Assembly: GCF_006349365.1 (NCBI RefSeq)
Contig: NZ_CP040899.1
Coordinates: forward strand, 3,348,001-3,412,000
Reading direction: 5' to 3'
Origin: Georgenia wutianyii
Lineage (GTDB): Bacteria; Actinomycetota; Actinomycetes; Actinomycetales; Actinomycetaceae
Length of the DNA: 64,000 nt
Program-made: the position numbers and the translations under genes
The notes under the pieces: model-generated
Told to the model about the DNA's origin: nothing
Seen by the model: only the letters and a program-made list of their open reading frames with translations
Database searches by the model: none
Shown here: one piece after another, positions 17,673 through 26,017 of the stretch
Layout of the letters: each line of letters begins with the position of its first letter
Numbering within the stretch: position 1 is the first letter of the stretch

Positions 17673-19283
17673 ATGAGCGAATCGACGAGTGAGCGGGAGA
17701 GATCTGTGGTGGCAGCGGCGCCGACCAACAAGACCGGGACGTACCGGACCTTCGACGAGGTGGAGGAGGTCCTCAGCCCGCACGAGCAGCGGCTGGAGAA
17801 GCTGCGCCGCACCGTCGGGCTGTTCGTCGGCCCGATCGCGGGGGTGGTGGTCTACCTCCTCACCTCTGGCCTGGACGACCCGGCGCAGAAGCTCGCCGGC
17901 ATCCTCACGTTCGTCATCGTCTACTGGATCAGCGAGGCGATCCCGATCCCGGTGACGGCGATGCTCGCCCTCGGGCTCGTCGTCATCACGGGTGTCGCGG
18001 GCGGGGCGGACGTCTTCGCCCTCTTCGGCAGCCCGACGCTGTTCGTCTTCATCGGCGGCTTCATCATCGCCGAGTCCATGCAGAAGTACGGGCTCGACCG
18101 GCGCTTCGCGTTCAGCATCCTCGCGCTGCCCGGGGTCGGGTCCTCGACGACCCGCATCATCATCGCGTTCGGCGCGATCACCGCGCTGCTCAGCGCGTTC
18201 GTCTCGAACACCGCGACCGCGGCGATGATGATGCCGATCGCCGCCGGCATCGTCGGGTTCCTCGCCAGCGTCATGGCGCGCAACACGGGCAAGGAGATCG
18301 ACCCGCGCCGGCTGCGGTTCGCCACCGCGCTCATGCTCATGGTCGCCTACGGCGCCTCGATCGGTGGCCTGCTCACCCCGGTCGGCAGCCCGCCCAACCT
18401 CATCGGCCGTGGCCTCATCGAGCAGGCGACCGGCGAGACCATCCCGTTCTTCACCTGGATGCTGCTCGCCTTCCCGATCGTCGCGGTCATGTTCATCGCG
18501 CTGTCGATCGTCCTCATCATGCTCAACCGGCCCGAGTTCAAGCGGATCGAGGGCGTGGAGGAGTACGTCCGGACCGAGCGCGCGAAGCTCGGCAAGATGG
18601 GGACCGGCGGGCGCAACACGCTCATCGCCTTCGCCGTCGCGGTGACGCTGTGGATCACCCCGGGCGTCGTCGGTCTGTTCACCGGCGGTGAGGGCGAGTT
18701 CTACGACCTCGTCGCGGGCCGGCTCAACGAGGGCGTCGTCGCCATCGTCGCCGCCTCCCTCCTCTTCCTCCTCCCGGTCGACTTCACCCACCGCAAGTTC
18801 ACCGTCACGTGGAACGACGCCGCCCGCATCGACTGGGGCACGATCATCCTCTTCGGCTCGGGCATCGCCCTCGGCGGCCTGCTCGGCTCGACCGGCCTCG
18901 CCGAGGCCATGGGCGGGGCCCTGTCCGACATGCTCGGCGTCCAGTCGCTGCTGGGGCTCACGCTGCTCGCCACGATCATCGCCGTCATCATCAGCGAGAC
19001 GACCTCCAACACCGCGAGCGTCGGCGTCGTCGTCCCGATCGTCATCCCGCTCGCCGACGCCGCCGGGGTCAACCCGCTGATCCCCGCGGTGGCCGCGATC
19101 TTCGGTGCCTCCTTCGGCTTCATGCTGCCGGTCTCGACGCCGCCGAACGCCATCGTCTACGGCACCGGCATGGTGCCGATCACGAAGATGGTGCGCTCGG
19201 GGATCGTCTTCGACGTCATCGGCATCATCCTCATCGTCGCCGGGGTCATGGGCATGGGCACCCTGCTCGGGCTCGGGACCTGA
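17673..19283 (+). CDS. DASS-family (SLC13-like) anion:sodium symporter
   Basis: A 536-residue polytopic protein of the divalent anion/sodium symporter family. Both hallmark SNT motifs are visible (FVSNTATAAMMMPI and ETTSNTASVGVVVPI), each followed by Pro-containing re-entrant regions (TPVGSPPNLI and VSTPPNAIVY). Family members import dicarboxylates such as succinate or malate, or sulfate, with sodium. The cytosolic N-terminus (about 55 residues) is charged and longer than in bacterial VcINDY. The ATG at 17673 follows GAGGGGG. A perfect terminator follows, so it is probably monocistronic. Confidence 0.9.
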   Translation: MSESTSERERSVVAAAPTNKTGTYRTFDEVEEVLSPHEQRLEKLRRTVGLFVGPIAGVVVYLLTSGLDDPAQKLAGILTFVIVYWISEAIPIPVTAMLALGLVVITGVAGGADVFALFGSPTLFVFIGGFIIAESMQKYGLDRRFAFSILALPGVGSSTTRIIIAFGAITALLSAFVSNTATAAMMMPIAAGIVGFLASVMARNTGKEIDPRRLRFATALMLMVAYGASIGGLLTPVGSPPNLIGRGLIEQATGETIPFFTWMLLAFPIVAVMFIALSIVLIMLNRPEFKRIEGVEEYVRTERAKLGKMGTGGRNTLIAFAVAVTLWITPGVVGLFTGGEGEFYDLVAGRLNEGVVAIVAASLLFLLPVDFTHRKFTVTWNDAARIDWGTIILFGSGIALGGLLGSTGLAEAMGGALSDMLGVQSLLGLTLLATIIAVIISETTSNTASVGVVVPIVIPLADAAGVNPLIPAVAAIFGASFGFMLPVSTPPNAIVYGTGMVPITKMVRSGIVFDVIGIILIVAGVMGMGTLLGLGT

Positions 19284-19304
19284 CCGGGACTCGACCGGAA
19301 CTCA

Positions 19305-19335
19305 CCGGGGCCTGCGCCGACGGCGCAGGCCCCGG
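19305..19335. terminator. Perfect 14-bp stem terminator
   Basis: Arms CCGGGGCCTGCGCC and exact complement with the loop GAC, 22 bp behind the DASS transporter stop and before the phosphatase gene. Confidence 0.9.
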
Positions 19336-19416
19336 TCCCGTCTCCAGGTGGGCGCACACCCGGACGTCGAGATCACCGGCAGGTGCGGGAGCCACCTCCG
19401 GGCGTATCCTCCGACG

Positions 19417-20610
19417 GTGGAGACACCCACCGGCGCTGCGGCCGAGCAGGCCCTCGCCTGCCTCGGGACACTCCTCGAGGGCGCCCACCACGCGACGCCG
19501 GACGAGCTGGCCGACGTGGTCGCCCTCGCCGGCCGGCTCCAGGGCTGGGACCTCACCGTGTTCCTCGTGACCTTCGACCAGCGCTCGCTCGTGCCGCTCG
19601 GCCCGGTGGGCGACCCGCTGCCGGTGGAGGGCCCGGAGGCGGCCGCGTTCCGCGACCTGCGCCCGGTGGAGGTGGACGGCACCGCGTGGCTGCCGCTCGT
19701 CGACGGCTCCGAGCGGGTGGGGACACTGCGGGTGGTGCCGCTGCCCGACTTCGAGGACGCGGCCGACCGGGCGACCGTGCTGCGCTGGGTGGCGATGCTC
19801 GTGGGCCACCTCGTCGCGGTGATGACGCCCCACGGTGACGCGCTCAGCCGCGCGCGCGGCGCCCGGGACCGCACGGTCGAGGCCGAGCTGCTGTGGAACC
19901 TGCTGCCGCCGCTGACCTTCGCCGCCCACGACGTCGCCGTCGCCGGCCTCCTCGAGCCCAGCGGGCAGGTGGCCGGGGACGCCTTCGACTACGCGGTCGA
20001 GGGCTCCACGGTCGACGTCGCGATCTTCGACGGCACCGGTCACGACCTCGGCTCGGGCCTGCTCACCTCGGTCGTGCTGGCGACCTACCGCAACCACCGG
20101 CGGCGCGGGGACGACCTCGTGGCCTGCGCGGGCGCCGTCGACCGGGTGCTGTCCACGCACACGGACGGGGCGGGCTACGCCACCGGCGTGCTCCTGCGGC
20201 TGGACACGAGCACCGGTGAGCTCCAGTACCTCAACGCCGGGCACCCCCACCCGCTGCTGCTGCGGCACGGCAGCGCACTCGACCCCCTCACCCGCTCGGG
20301 CAGGGCGCTGTTCGGGCTCGGTGGCCGGGAGGCGTCCGTCTCCCGGGTCCAGCTCGAGCCGGGCGACCAGGTGGTGCTCTACACCGACGGCGTCACCGAG
20401 GCGCGCGACGAGCACGGGGAGTTCTTCGGGGTGGACCGCCTGGCCGCCCTCGTCCGCAAGCACGGCGCCGACCAGCGGCCGGCGGCGGAGACGCTGCGGC
20501 TCATCGTGCGCGACATCGTCGACCACCAGCACGGGGCGCTCCAGGACGACGCGACGGTCGTGCTGCTCAGCTGGGCGCCGCGCCCCTCGGTCTCCGTGCT
20601 GCCCGCCTGA
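19417..20610 (+). CDS. PP2C-type (SpoIIE) serine phosphatase
   Basis: A 397-residue protein. The first half (to about 150) is a small alpha/beta sensor-like domain without a clear name. The second half is a SpoIIE/PP2C domain with metal-binding motifs GDAFDYAV, FDGTGHDLGSG, LYTDGVTEARD and DDATVVLL. In actinobacteria such proteins dephosphorylate anti-anti-sigma factors in partner-switching pathways; no such partner lies in the window, so the target is unknown. The GTG at 19417 is preferred because it follows the upstream terminator and starts a plausible helix. Its stop is 3 bp from that of the convergent E2 gene. Confidence 0.88.
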   Translation: METPTGAAAEQALACLGTLLEGAHHATPDELADVVALAGRLQGWDLTVFLVTFDQRSLVPLGPVGDPLPVEGPEAAAFRDLRPVEVDGTAWLPLVDGSERVGTLRVVPLPDFEDAADRATVLRWVAMLVGHLVAVMTPHGDALSRARGARDRTVEAELLWNLLPPLTFAAHDVAVAGLLEPSGQVAGDAFDYAVEGSTVDVAIFDGTGHDLGSGLLTSVVLATYRNHRRRGDDLVACAGAVDRVLSTHTDGAGYATGVLLRLDTSTGELQYLNAGHPHPLLLRHGSALDPLTRSGRALFGLGGREASVSRVQLEPGDQVVLYTDGVTEARDEHGEFFGVDRLAALVRKHGADQRPAAETLRLIVRDIVDHQHGALQDDATVVLLSWAPRPSVSVLPA

Positions 20611-20613
20611 GCC

Positions 20614-21999
20614 TCAGGACCAGACGAGCCCCATGTCGGGGTTCTCCAGCACCTGGGCGACGTCCGAGAGGACCCGCGCGCCGAGCTCGCCGTCGACGAG
20701 CCGGTGGTCGAAGGACAGCGCGAGCTGGGTGACCCACCGCGGCTTGACCTTGTCCTTGTGCACCCAGGGCTGCTTGCGGATCGCGCCGAAGGCGAGGATG
20801 GCCGCCTCCCCCGGGTTGATGATCGGGGTGCCGGTGTCGATGCCGAAGACGCCGACGTTGGTGATCGTCACCGTGCCGTCGGTCATGTCCTGCGGGGTGG
20901 CGCGGCCCTCCCGGGCGGTCGCGGTGAGCCCGGCGATCGCCGTCGCCAGCTCGTGGAGGTCGAGGCGGTGGGCGTCCTTGATGTTCGGCACGACGAGCCC
21001 GCGCGGGGTGGCGGCAGCGATCCCGAGGTTGACGTAGTGCTTGTAGACGATCTCCTGGGTGGCCTCGTCCCACGAGGCGTTGATCTGCGGGTGGCGGCGC
21101 ACCGCGAGGACGAGCGCCTTGGCCGCGAGGAGCAGCGGCGTCACGCGCACGTCGGCGAACGCGCGGTCCTCCTTGAGCCGGGCGACGAGCCGCATCGTGC
21201 GGGTGACGTCGACGGTGTGGAAGACGGTGACGTGCGGGGCGGTGAAGGCCGAGTTCACCATCGCCTCGGCGGTGCGGCGGCGCACCGAGCGCACCGGCAC
21301 ACGGGTCTGCCGCCCGTTGGCCGACACCGTGCCGTCGGCGAGCCACGGCTGGTCGTCGCCGGGGTAGGTGGCGAGCTCCTCGGCCTGCGAGCGCCGGGAG
21401 TGCTCCAGGACGTCCTCGCGGGTGACGATCCCGCCCGGACCGGTCGCGGCGATCGCCGTCAGGTCGACGCCGAGGTCCTTGGCGAGCTTGCGGACCGGCG
21501 GCTTGGCCAGGACGGCGGGCGAGGTCGAGCTGCGGCCGTTGCCGCCGGTGGCCGCGGCGCGCGCCACGTCGGCAGCGGGCCGGGCCGGGGCCGGGGCAGC
21601 TGGAGCGGGCGCCGTCGCGACGGCCGTCGCCGCGCCGTCGGCGGCGAACCGGCGACGCCGGGCCGCCGGCGCCTCCTTGGTCCCGTAGCCGACGAGGACG
21701 TCACCGCTCGTCTCCGCCGCGGGGGCGGCGGAGTCGTCGGACGGCGCCCCGCCCGGGTCGACGTCGATGACGACGATCGGGGTCCCGACCGGCACGGTCT
21801 GCCCCTCCTGGGCGAGCAGCTCGGTGACGACGCCGGCCCACGGGGCCGGCAGCTCGACGAGCGACTTCGCCGTCTCGATCTCGACGATCGTCTGGTTGAC
21901 GGTGACGGTGTCACCCACGGCGACCCGCCACTCGGCGATCTCCGCCTCGGTGAGGCCCTCCCCGACGTCCGGGAGCTTGAACTGCTGGTAGCTCGGCAA
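20614..21999 (-). CDS. Dihydrolipoamide acyltransferase (E2) of a 2-oxoacid dehydrogenase complex
   Basis: A 461-residue protein with one lipoyl domain (residues 1-75, lipoylated Lys45 in ETAKS), a flexible Ala/Pro linker, a peripheral subunit-binding domain near 165-205 (VRKLAKDLGVDL, GIVTREDVL) and a catalytic acyltransferase domain with SFDHRLVDG close to the end. It transfers the acyl group from E1 to CoA. With a heterodimeric E1 next to it, a branched-chain 2-oxoacid or acetoin/pyruvate-type complex is likely; I cannot tell which. The start is a TTG with AGGAG six nucleotides upstream, overlapping the E1beta stop. No E3 gene is present nearby. Confidence 0.92.
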   Translation of the reverse strand: MPSYQQFKLPDVGEGLTEAEIAEWRVAVGDTVTVNQTIVEIETAKSLVELPAPWAGVVTELLAQEGQTVPVGTPIVVIDVDPGGAPSDDSAAPAAETSGDVLVGYGTKEAPAARRRRFAADGAATAVATAPAPAAPAPARPAADVARAAATGGNGRSSTSPAVLAKPPVRKLAKDLGVDLTAIAATGPGGIVTREDVLEHSRRSQAEELATYPGDDQPWLADGTVSANGRQTRVPVRSVRRRTAEAMVNSAFTAPHVTVFHTVDVTRTMRLVARLKEDRAFADVRVTPLLLAAKALVLAVRRHPQINASWDEATQEIVYKHYVNLGIAAATPRGLVVPNIKDAHRLDLHELATAIAGLTATAREGRATPQDMTDGTVTITNVGVFGIDTGTPIINPGEAAILAFGAIRKQPWVHKDKVKPRWVTQLALSFDHRLVDGELGARVLSDVAQVLENPDMGLVWS

Positions 22000-22004
22000 C
22001 GGGT

Positions 22005-22009
22005 CTCCT
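22005..22009 (-). promoter_or_regulatory. Ribosome site deciding the TTG start of E2
   Basis: AGGAG on the minus strand, fused with the E1beta stop codon (TAGGAG) and followed after five nucleotides by TTG at 21999. The lipoyl-domain sequence begins with the very next codons, and no ATG or GTG is in place, so TTG is the probable start. Confidence 0.8.
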
Positions 22010-23024
22010 AGTAGGCGAGTGCGCGGTCGACGGCGTCGAGCACGCGGTCGAGGCCGGGGAGGTACTCCTCCTCGTGCGCGGACGCGGGGTAGGGGGTGTG
22101 GAAGCCGCCGACCCGCAGGACGGGCGCCTGCAGGTGGTAGAAGCACTCCTCGGTGACGCGGGCGGCGACCTCGGCGGCAGGACCGAGGAACGTCGGCGCC
22201 TCGTGGGCGACGACGAGCCGGCCGGTGCGGCGCACCGACTCCACGACGGTGGGCACGTCCAGCGGGGAGACCGAGCGCAGGTCGATGACCTCGAGCTCGT
22301 GGCCCTCCTGGGCGGCGGCGTCGGCCGCGGCGTGGAGTGTCTTGACGGTGGGGCCGTAGCCCACGAGCGTGGCGTCGCGGCCGGGGCGCACGACGCGCGC
22401 GGAGTGCAGGCCCGTGGTCACGCCGCTCTCGCCGAGGTCCACCGGCGCCTCGAGGTCCACCTCGCTGCGGTCCCAGTACCGGGCCTTGGGCTCGAGGAAG
22501 AGCACCGGGTCCGGCGAGGCGATCGCCTGCTGGATCATCGTGAAGGCGTCCGCGCTCGTCGCCGGGGAGACGACGCGCAGGCCCGGGGTGTGGGCGAAGA
22601 GGCTCTCGGGGGACTCGCTGTGGTGCTCGATCGCCCCGATGCCACCGCCGTAGGGGATGCGGACGACGACCGGCACCCGGACCCGGCCCTGGGAGCGGTA
22701 GGCGAGCTTGGCGAGCTGGGTGGTGATCTGGTCGAAGCCGGGGAAGACGAACCCGTCGAACTGGATCTCGCAGACGGGTCGGTACCCGGCCATCGCCAGG
22801 CCGATCGCGGTGCCGATGATCCCGGACTCGGCGAGCGGGGTGTCGACGACGCGGTCACGGCCGAACTCGCTCTGCAGCCCGTCGGTCACCCGGAAGACGC
22901 CGCCCAGCGCGCCGATGTCCTCACCCATGAGGAGGACCTTCGGGTCGCGGTGCATGGCGGCGCGCAGGCCGGCGTTGACGGCCTTGGCGAGCGGCATGGG
23001 TGCGGTCGTGGTCGTCGCGGTCAC
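22008..23024 (-). CDS. 2-oxoacid dehydrogenase E1 component, beta subunit
   Basis: A 338-residue transketolase-like protein with the usual E1beta order: MGEDIGALGGVFRVTDGL at about 33-50, the DTPLAESGIIGTAIGLA segment, the central GAIEHHSES loop and a C-terminal transketolase domain (VVAHEAPTFLGP). With the alpha subunit it decarboxylates a 2-oxoacid using thiamine diphosphate and passes the acyl group to the E2 lipoyl arm. The GTG start overlaps the alpha stop as GTGA and has a GAGGGGG site, so synthesis of the two subunits is coupled. Confidence 0.93.
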   Translation of the reverse strand: MTATTTTAPMPLAKAVNAGLRAAMHRDPKVLLMGEDIGALGGVFRVTDGLQSEFGRDRVVDTPLAESGIIGTAIGLAMAGYRPVCEIQFDGFVFPGFDQITTQLAKLAYRSQGRVRVPVVVRIPYGGGIGAIEHHSESPESLFAHTPGLRVVSPATSADAFTMIQQAIASPDPVLFLEPKARYWDRSEVDLEAPVDLGESGVTTGLHSARVVRPGRDATLVGYGPTVKTLHAAADAAAQEGHELEVIDLRSVSPLDVPTVVESVRRTGRLVVAHEAPTFLGPAAEVAARVTEECFYHLQAPVLRVGGFHTPYPASAHEEEYLPGLDRVLDAVDRALAY

Positions 23025-24184
23025 CGGGCCCCCTCCGCGAAGGACGCCTGGTACTCGGTGAACCACGCGCGCTCGGCCTCGACCTGCGGGTGCGCGGCGG
23101 CGTAGACGTGGTCGAACATCGTCTCGGCGGGGGGCGGGGTGAGGGCGCGGCAGTACTCGCGGGTGGACTCCCCGAGCTCCTCGGCGGCGGCCTCGACCTC
23201 GGCGAGGAACGCCTCGTCCGCGTGGCCCTGCGCGGTGAGGTAGGTCCGCAGGCGGGCGATCGGGTCACGCTCGCGCCAGTAGTCCTCCTCCGCGCTCGTT
23301 CGGTAGCGGGTGGGGTCGTCCGACGTCGTGTGGGCGCCCATGCGGTAGGTGTAGGCCTCGATGAAGGTCGGGCCCCCGCCGCTGCGGGCACGCTCGAGGG
23401 CCTCGGCGGTGACGGCGTAGCTCGCGAGGACGTCGTTGCCGTCCACCCGCACCGAGGGGATGCCCAGCCCCGGGCCGCGGCGGGCGAGCGGGACGGTGGT
23501 CTGTCCGCTCGTCGGCACGGAGATGGCCCACTGGTTGTTCTGGCACACGAAGACCACCGGCGCCTTGGTCACGGCGGCGAAGACCATCGCCTCGTGGACG
23601 TCGCCCTGGGAGGTGGCGCCGTCACCGAAGTAGACGACGACGGCGCGGTCACGGTCCGGGTCGCCGGTGCCGACGTCGCCGTCGCGCTGGACGCCCATGG
23701 CGTAGCCGGTCGCGTGGAGCGTGTGGGAACCGATGACGAAGGTGTAGAGGTGGAAGTTGTGCGCGGCCGGGTCCCACCCGCCGTGCTCGACCCCGCGGAA
23801 GACGCGCAGGAGCCGGCGCATGTCCAGGCCGCGGGTGTGTGCGACCGCGTGCTCGCGGTAGGAGGGGAAGACGAAGTCCCGGGGGCGCAGCGCGCGGCCG
23901 GAGCCCACCTGGGCGGCCTCCTGGCCCAGGCTCGGCGGCCACAGGCCGAGCTCGCCCTGGCGCTGGAGCGCGGTCGCCTCGGCGTCGAAGCGGCGGGCCA
24001 GGACCATGTCGCGGTACAGCCCGCGGAGCTCGGCGGGACCCAGGTCGGCGACCCAGGCGTCGTAACGACTGTGGTCGAGGCGACGGCCCTCCGGGTCGAG
24101 GAGCTGCACGAGCGTGTCGGGATCGACCGTGCTGCTCGTCTGCGGTCGCGGTGTCAGTGTGTCCATGGTGGTGACCACCTCCAT
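23021..24184 (-). CDS. 2-oxoacid dehydrogenase E1 component, alpha subunit
   Basis: A 387-residue protein with the thiamine-diphosphate motif running from GDGATSQGD to QNNQWAIS near residues 190-220 and the phosphorylation-loop region YRMGAHTTSDDPTRY. The layout matches branched-chain 2-oxoacid dehydrogenase E1alpha and related actinobacterial pyruvate-type enzymes; substrate uncertain. The ATG at 24184 has GGAGG eight nucleotides upstream; a second ATG lies six codons later. First gene of the E1alpha-E1beta-E2 operon, preceded by palindromes that overlap the likely promoter. Confidence 0.92.
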   Translation of the reverse strand: MEVVTTMDTLTPRPQTSSTVDPDTLVQLLDPEGRRLDHSRYDAWVADLGPAELRGLYRDMVLARRFDAEATALQRQGELGLWPPSLGQEAAQVGSGRALRPRDFVFPSYREHAVAHTRGLDMRRLLRVFRGVEHGGWDPAAHNFHLYTFVIGSHTLHATGYAMGVQRDGDVGTGDPDRDRAVVVYFGDGATSQGDVHEAMVFAAVTKAPVVFVCQNNQWAISVPTSGQTTVPLARRGPGLGIPSVRVDGNDVLASYAVTAEALERARSGGGPTFIEAYTYRMGAHTTSDDPTRYRTSAEEDYWRERDPIARLRTYLTAQGHADEAFLAEVEAAAEELGESTREYCRALTPPPAETMFDHVYAAAHPQVEAERAWFTEYQASFAEGAR

Positions 24185-24223
24185 CGGTCCTGCCTCCTCG
24201 CGCCCGGGGGGTCGGGCCCCGAA

Positions 24224-24275
24224 CCTACGCCAGCGTAGGCTACGGAACCGTAAGTTTCGCTTGTAGGAGACCTAC
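24224..24275 (-). promoter_or_regulatory. Operator candidates of the E1-E2 operon
   Basis: Three short palindromes in a row: CCTACGC-CA-GCGTAGG (24224-24239), TACGGAACCGTA (24241-24252) and GTAGG-AGA-CCTAC (24263-24275). On the minus strand TACGCT inside the first could serve as a -10 box, so a repressor bound here would block transcription. The regulator is not in the window; TetR or GntR types commonly use TAC...GTA sites, which is family knowledge and not proof. Confidence 0.6.
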
Positions 24276-24308
24276 AGAACGACGGCACCCTCGTTGTGCG
24301 GGCACGGC

Positions 24309-24327
24309 CCGGACCCTGCGGGTCCGG
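24309..24327. terminator. Hairpin between hisC and the dehydrogenase operon
   Basis: Perfect 8-bp arms (CCGGACCC) with the loop TGC, about 160 bp behind the hisC stop. It may end hisC transcription before the E1alpha promoter. Confidence 0.5.
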
Positions 24328-24486
24328 ACAACCCCCCTCCTCCGGGACGCCCCTTTGCGGCCGCCGCGCGTGCTGCACGGGGTGTCCGAGTGGCGCCACG
24401 GGGTGTCCCAGAGGGTTGCTGGGCGCGGCAGTGGGACGAGCCGGCAGGCGAGCCGAGGGCAGCGGGGGCGGGGCGACGAGCCGGGG

Positions 24487-25584
24487 CTAGAGGGTCGCCG
24501 GGCTGAGCTGCTCGATGAAGTGGCCCCAGTCCGCGGCGAGGCGGAGGACGACGTCGTTGCCCTCGATCTCGCCGATGCTCACCCGCACGCCCTCGCCGTC
24601 GAAGGCGCGGACGGTCGCGCCGCTCGCGGCGGCCTCCCGGGCGAAGGGCGTCGCCCGGCGCCCGAGGTCGAGCCAGTAGAAGTTCCCGTGCGACTCCGGC
24701 ACCGTCCACCCCTGCTCGCGCAGCGCGGCCAGCACCCGGGTGCGCTCCTGGACGATGCGCTCGCAGCGCGCGGCGACCTCGTCGGACTCGCGCAGCGCCG
24801 CGAGCGCCGCCGCCTGGGCCAGGGCGTTGACCCCGAACGGCGTGGAGGCCGTGCGCAGCCCCCGGATGAGCCGGGGGCGGGCCACGGCGTAGCCCACGCG
24901 CAGCCCGGCGAGGCCGTAGGCCTTGGAGAAGGTGCGCAGGAGGAGGACGTTCTTGAACTCGCGGGCCAGCGCCAGCCCGTCGGCCGCGGCGTCGTCACGG
25001 ACGAACTCGACGTACGCCTCGTCCAGGACGACGAGCACCTGCCGGGGCACGCGGGCGAGGAACTCGCGCATCTCGTCCTCGTGGACGACCGTGCCGGTGG
25101 GGTTGTTGGGGCTGCACACGAGGACGACGCGGGTGCGCTCGGTGACGGCGTCGGCCATCGCGGCGAGGTCGTGCCCGCCGTCCTCCCGCAGCGGCACCGG
25201 CACGCCGGTGGCGCCCGCGACCTGGATCGCGATGGGGTAGGCCTCGAAGGAGCGCCAGGCGTGGACCACCTCGTCGCCGGGGCGGCACGCGGCTCGGAGG
25301 ACCGTCTCGAGCACCGCGACCGACCCGTTGCCGACGACGACGCGCTCGGCGTCCACCCCGACGTGCGCGGCGATCGCCGCCACGAGCCCCGTGGCGTGGA
25401 TGTCCGGGTACCGGTTGAGGTCCGCGGCCGCGTCGGCGACGGCGCTGAGCACAGCGGCCGACGGCGGGAACGGGTTCTCGTTGGAGGAGAGCTTGTAGGC
25501 GGGGCGCCCGGCCGGCGGGCGCTGGCCCGGGACGTAGGCCGGCAGGGAGTCGATCTCCGCGCGGAAGCGGAACGCTGGAGCCAT
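24487..25584 (-). CDS. hisC: Histidinol-phosphate / aromatic aminotransferase, class I/II PLP enzyme
   Basis: A 365-residue aminotransferase with KLSSNENPFPPS near residue 31, CSPNNPTGT near 158, the DEAYVEF loop near 188 and the PLP-binding Lys221 in TFSKAYGLAGLR. This motif set is typical of HisC, which makes histidinol phosphate, and of the related actinobacterial aromatic-amino-acid aminotransferase Pat. As no other his gene is near, a Pat-like role is equally possible. The ATG at 25584 is 48 bp from the divergent holin-like gene. Catalytic residues look intact. Confidence 0.85.
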   Translation of the reverse strand: MAPAFRFRAEIDSLPAYVPGQRPPAGRPAYKLSSNENPFPPSAAVLSAVADAAADLNRYPDIHATGLVAAIAAHVGVDAERVVVGNGSVAVLETVLRAACRPGDEVVHAWRSFEAYPIAIQVAGATGVPVPLREDGGHDLAAMADAVTERTRVVLVCSPNNPTGTVVHEDEMREFLARVPRQVLVVLDEAYVEFVRDDAAADGLALAREFKNVLLLRTFSKAYGLAGLRVGYAVARPRLIRGLRTASTPFGVNALAQAAALAALRESDEVAARCERIVQERTRVLAALREQGWTVPESHGNFYWLDLGRRATPFAREAAASGATVRAFDGEGVRVSIGEIEGNDVVLRLAADWGHFIEQLSPATL

Positions 25585-25632
25585 GCGCCCATGATCGCAC
25601 CCCGCGCGGACCCCTCGTGGGACGATGTCGGC

Positions 25633-26004
25633 ATGCGCTTCCTCGTCCGGCTCGCGGTGAACTCGGTCGCCATCTGGCTCGCCTCCCTCCTGCTCAGCGG
25701 GATCTCCCTCAGCGAGCGGACGGGGTGGGGGCAGGTCGGCGTCGTCGTCGTGGTCGGACTCGTCTTCACGCTGGTCAACCTCGTCGTCAAGCCGATCGTG
25801 CACCTGTTCGCGCTGCCGCTGACGATCCTCACCCTCGGGCTCTTCAGCCTCGTCATCAACGCCCTCATGCTCCTGCTCACGAGCTGGCTCACGAGGACCA
25901 CCGAGTTCGGCCTCTTCGTCGACGGCTTCTGGTGGGCGCTCATCGGGAGCGTGATCATCTCGGTGATCAGCTGGGTGCTCAACCTCGTCCTCGCCAACGA
26001 CTGA
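25633..26004 (+). CDS. Phage-holin-family-4-like membrane protein
   Basis: A 123-residue protein with four hydrophobic segments and the pattern LVNLVVKPIVHLFALPLTIL followed by GLFSLVINALMLLL, characteristic of the widespread bacterial family annotated as phage holin family 4 (PF04020). Despite the name these are chromosomal membrane proteins without shown phage link; function unknown. The ATG at 25633 gives the usual size. It is divergent from hisC and ends 13 bp from the stop of the convergent hydrolase gene. Confidence 0.85.
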   Translation: MRFLVRLAVNSVAIWLASLLLSGISLSERTGWGQVGVVVVVGLVFTLVNLVVKPIVHLFALPLTILTLGLFSLVINALMLLLTSWLTRTTEFGLFVDGFWWALIGSVIISVISWVLNLVLAND

Positions 26005-26017
26005 GCCGCCCGGCCGC

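Larger units (their letters stand above)
24185..24486. other. 302-bp region between hisC and the dehydrogenase operon
   Basis: From left to right it holds the ribosome site of E1alpha, palindromic operator candidates (24224-24275), a short hairpin (24309-24327) and a pair of 12-bp direct repeats CACGGGGTGTCC at 24376-24387 and 24397-24408 spaced by 21 bp. No coding potential is seen. Confidence 0.6.

Noticed and set aside
24272..24709. Short open frames between hisC and the dehydrogenase operon
   Set aside because: They overlap the hisC end, are rich in Arg/Ala/Pro and lack ribosome sites and motifs.
25633..26004. Holin-like gene as evidence of a prophage
   Set aside because: The PF04020-type family is chromosomal and common; no phage structural, integrase or lysis gene is near.
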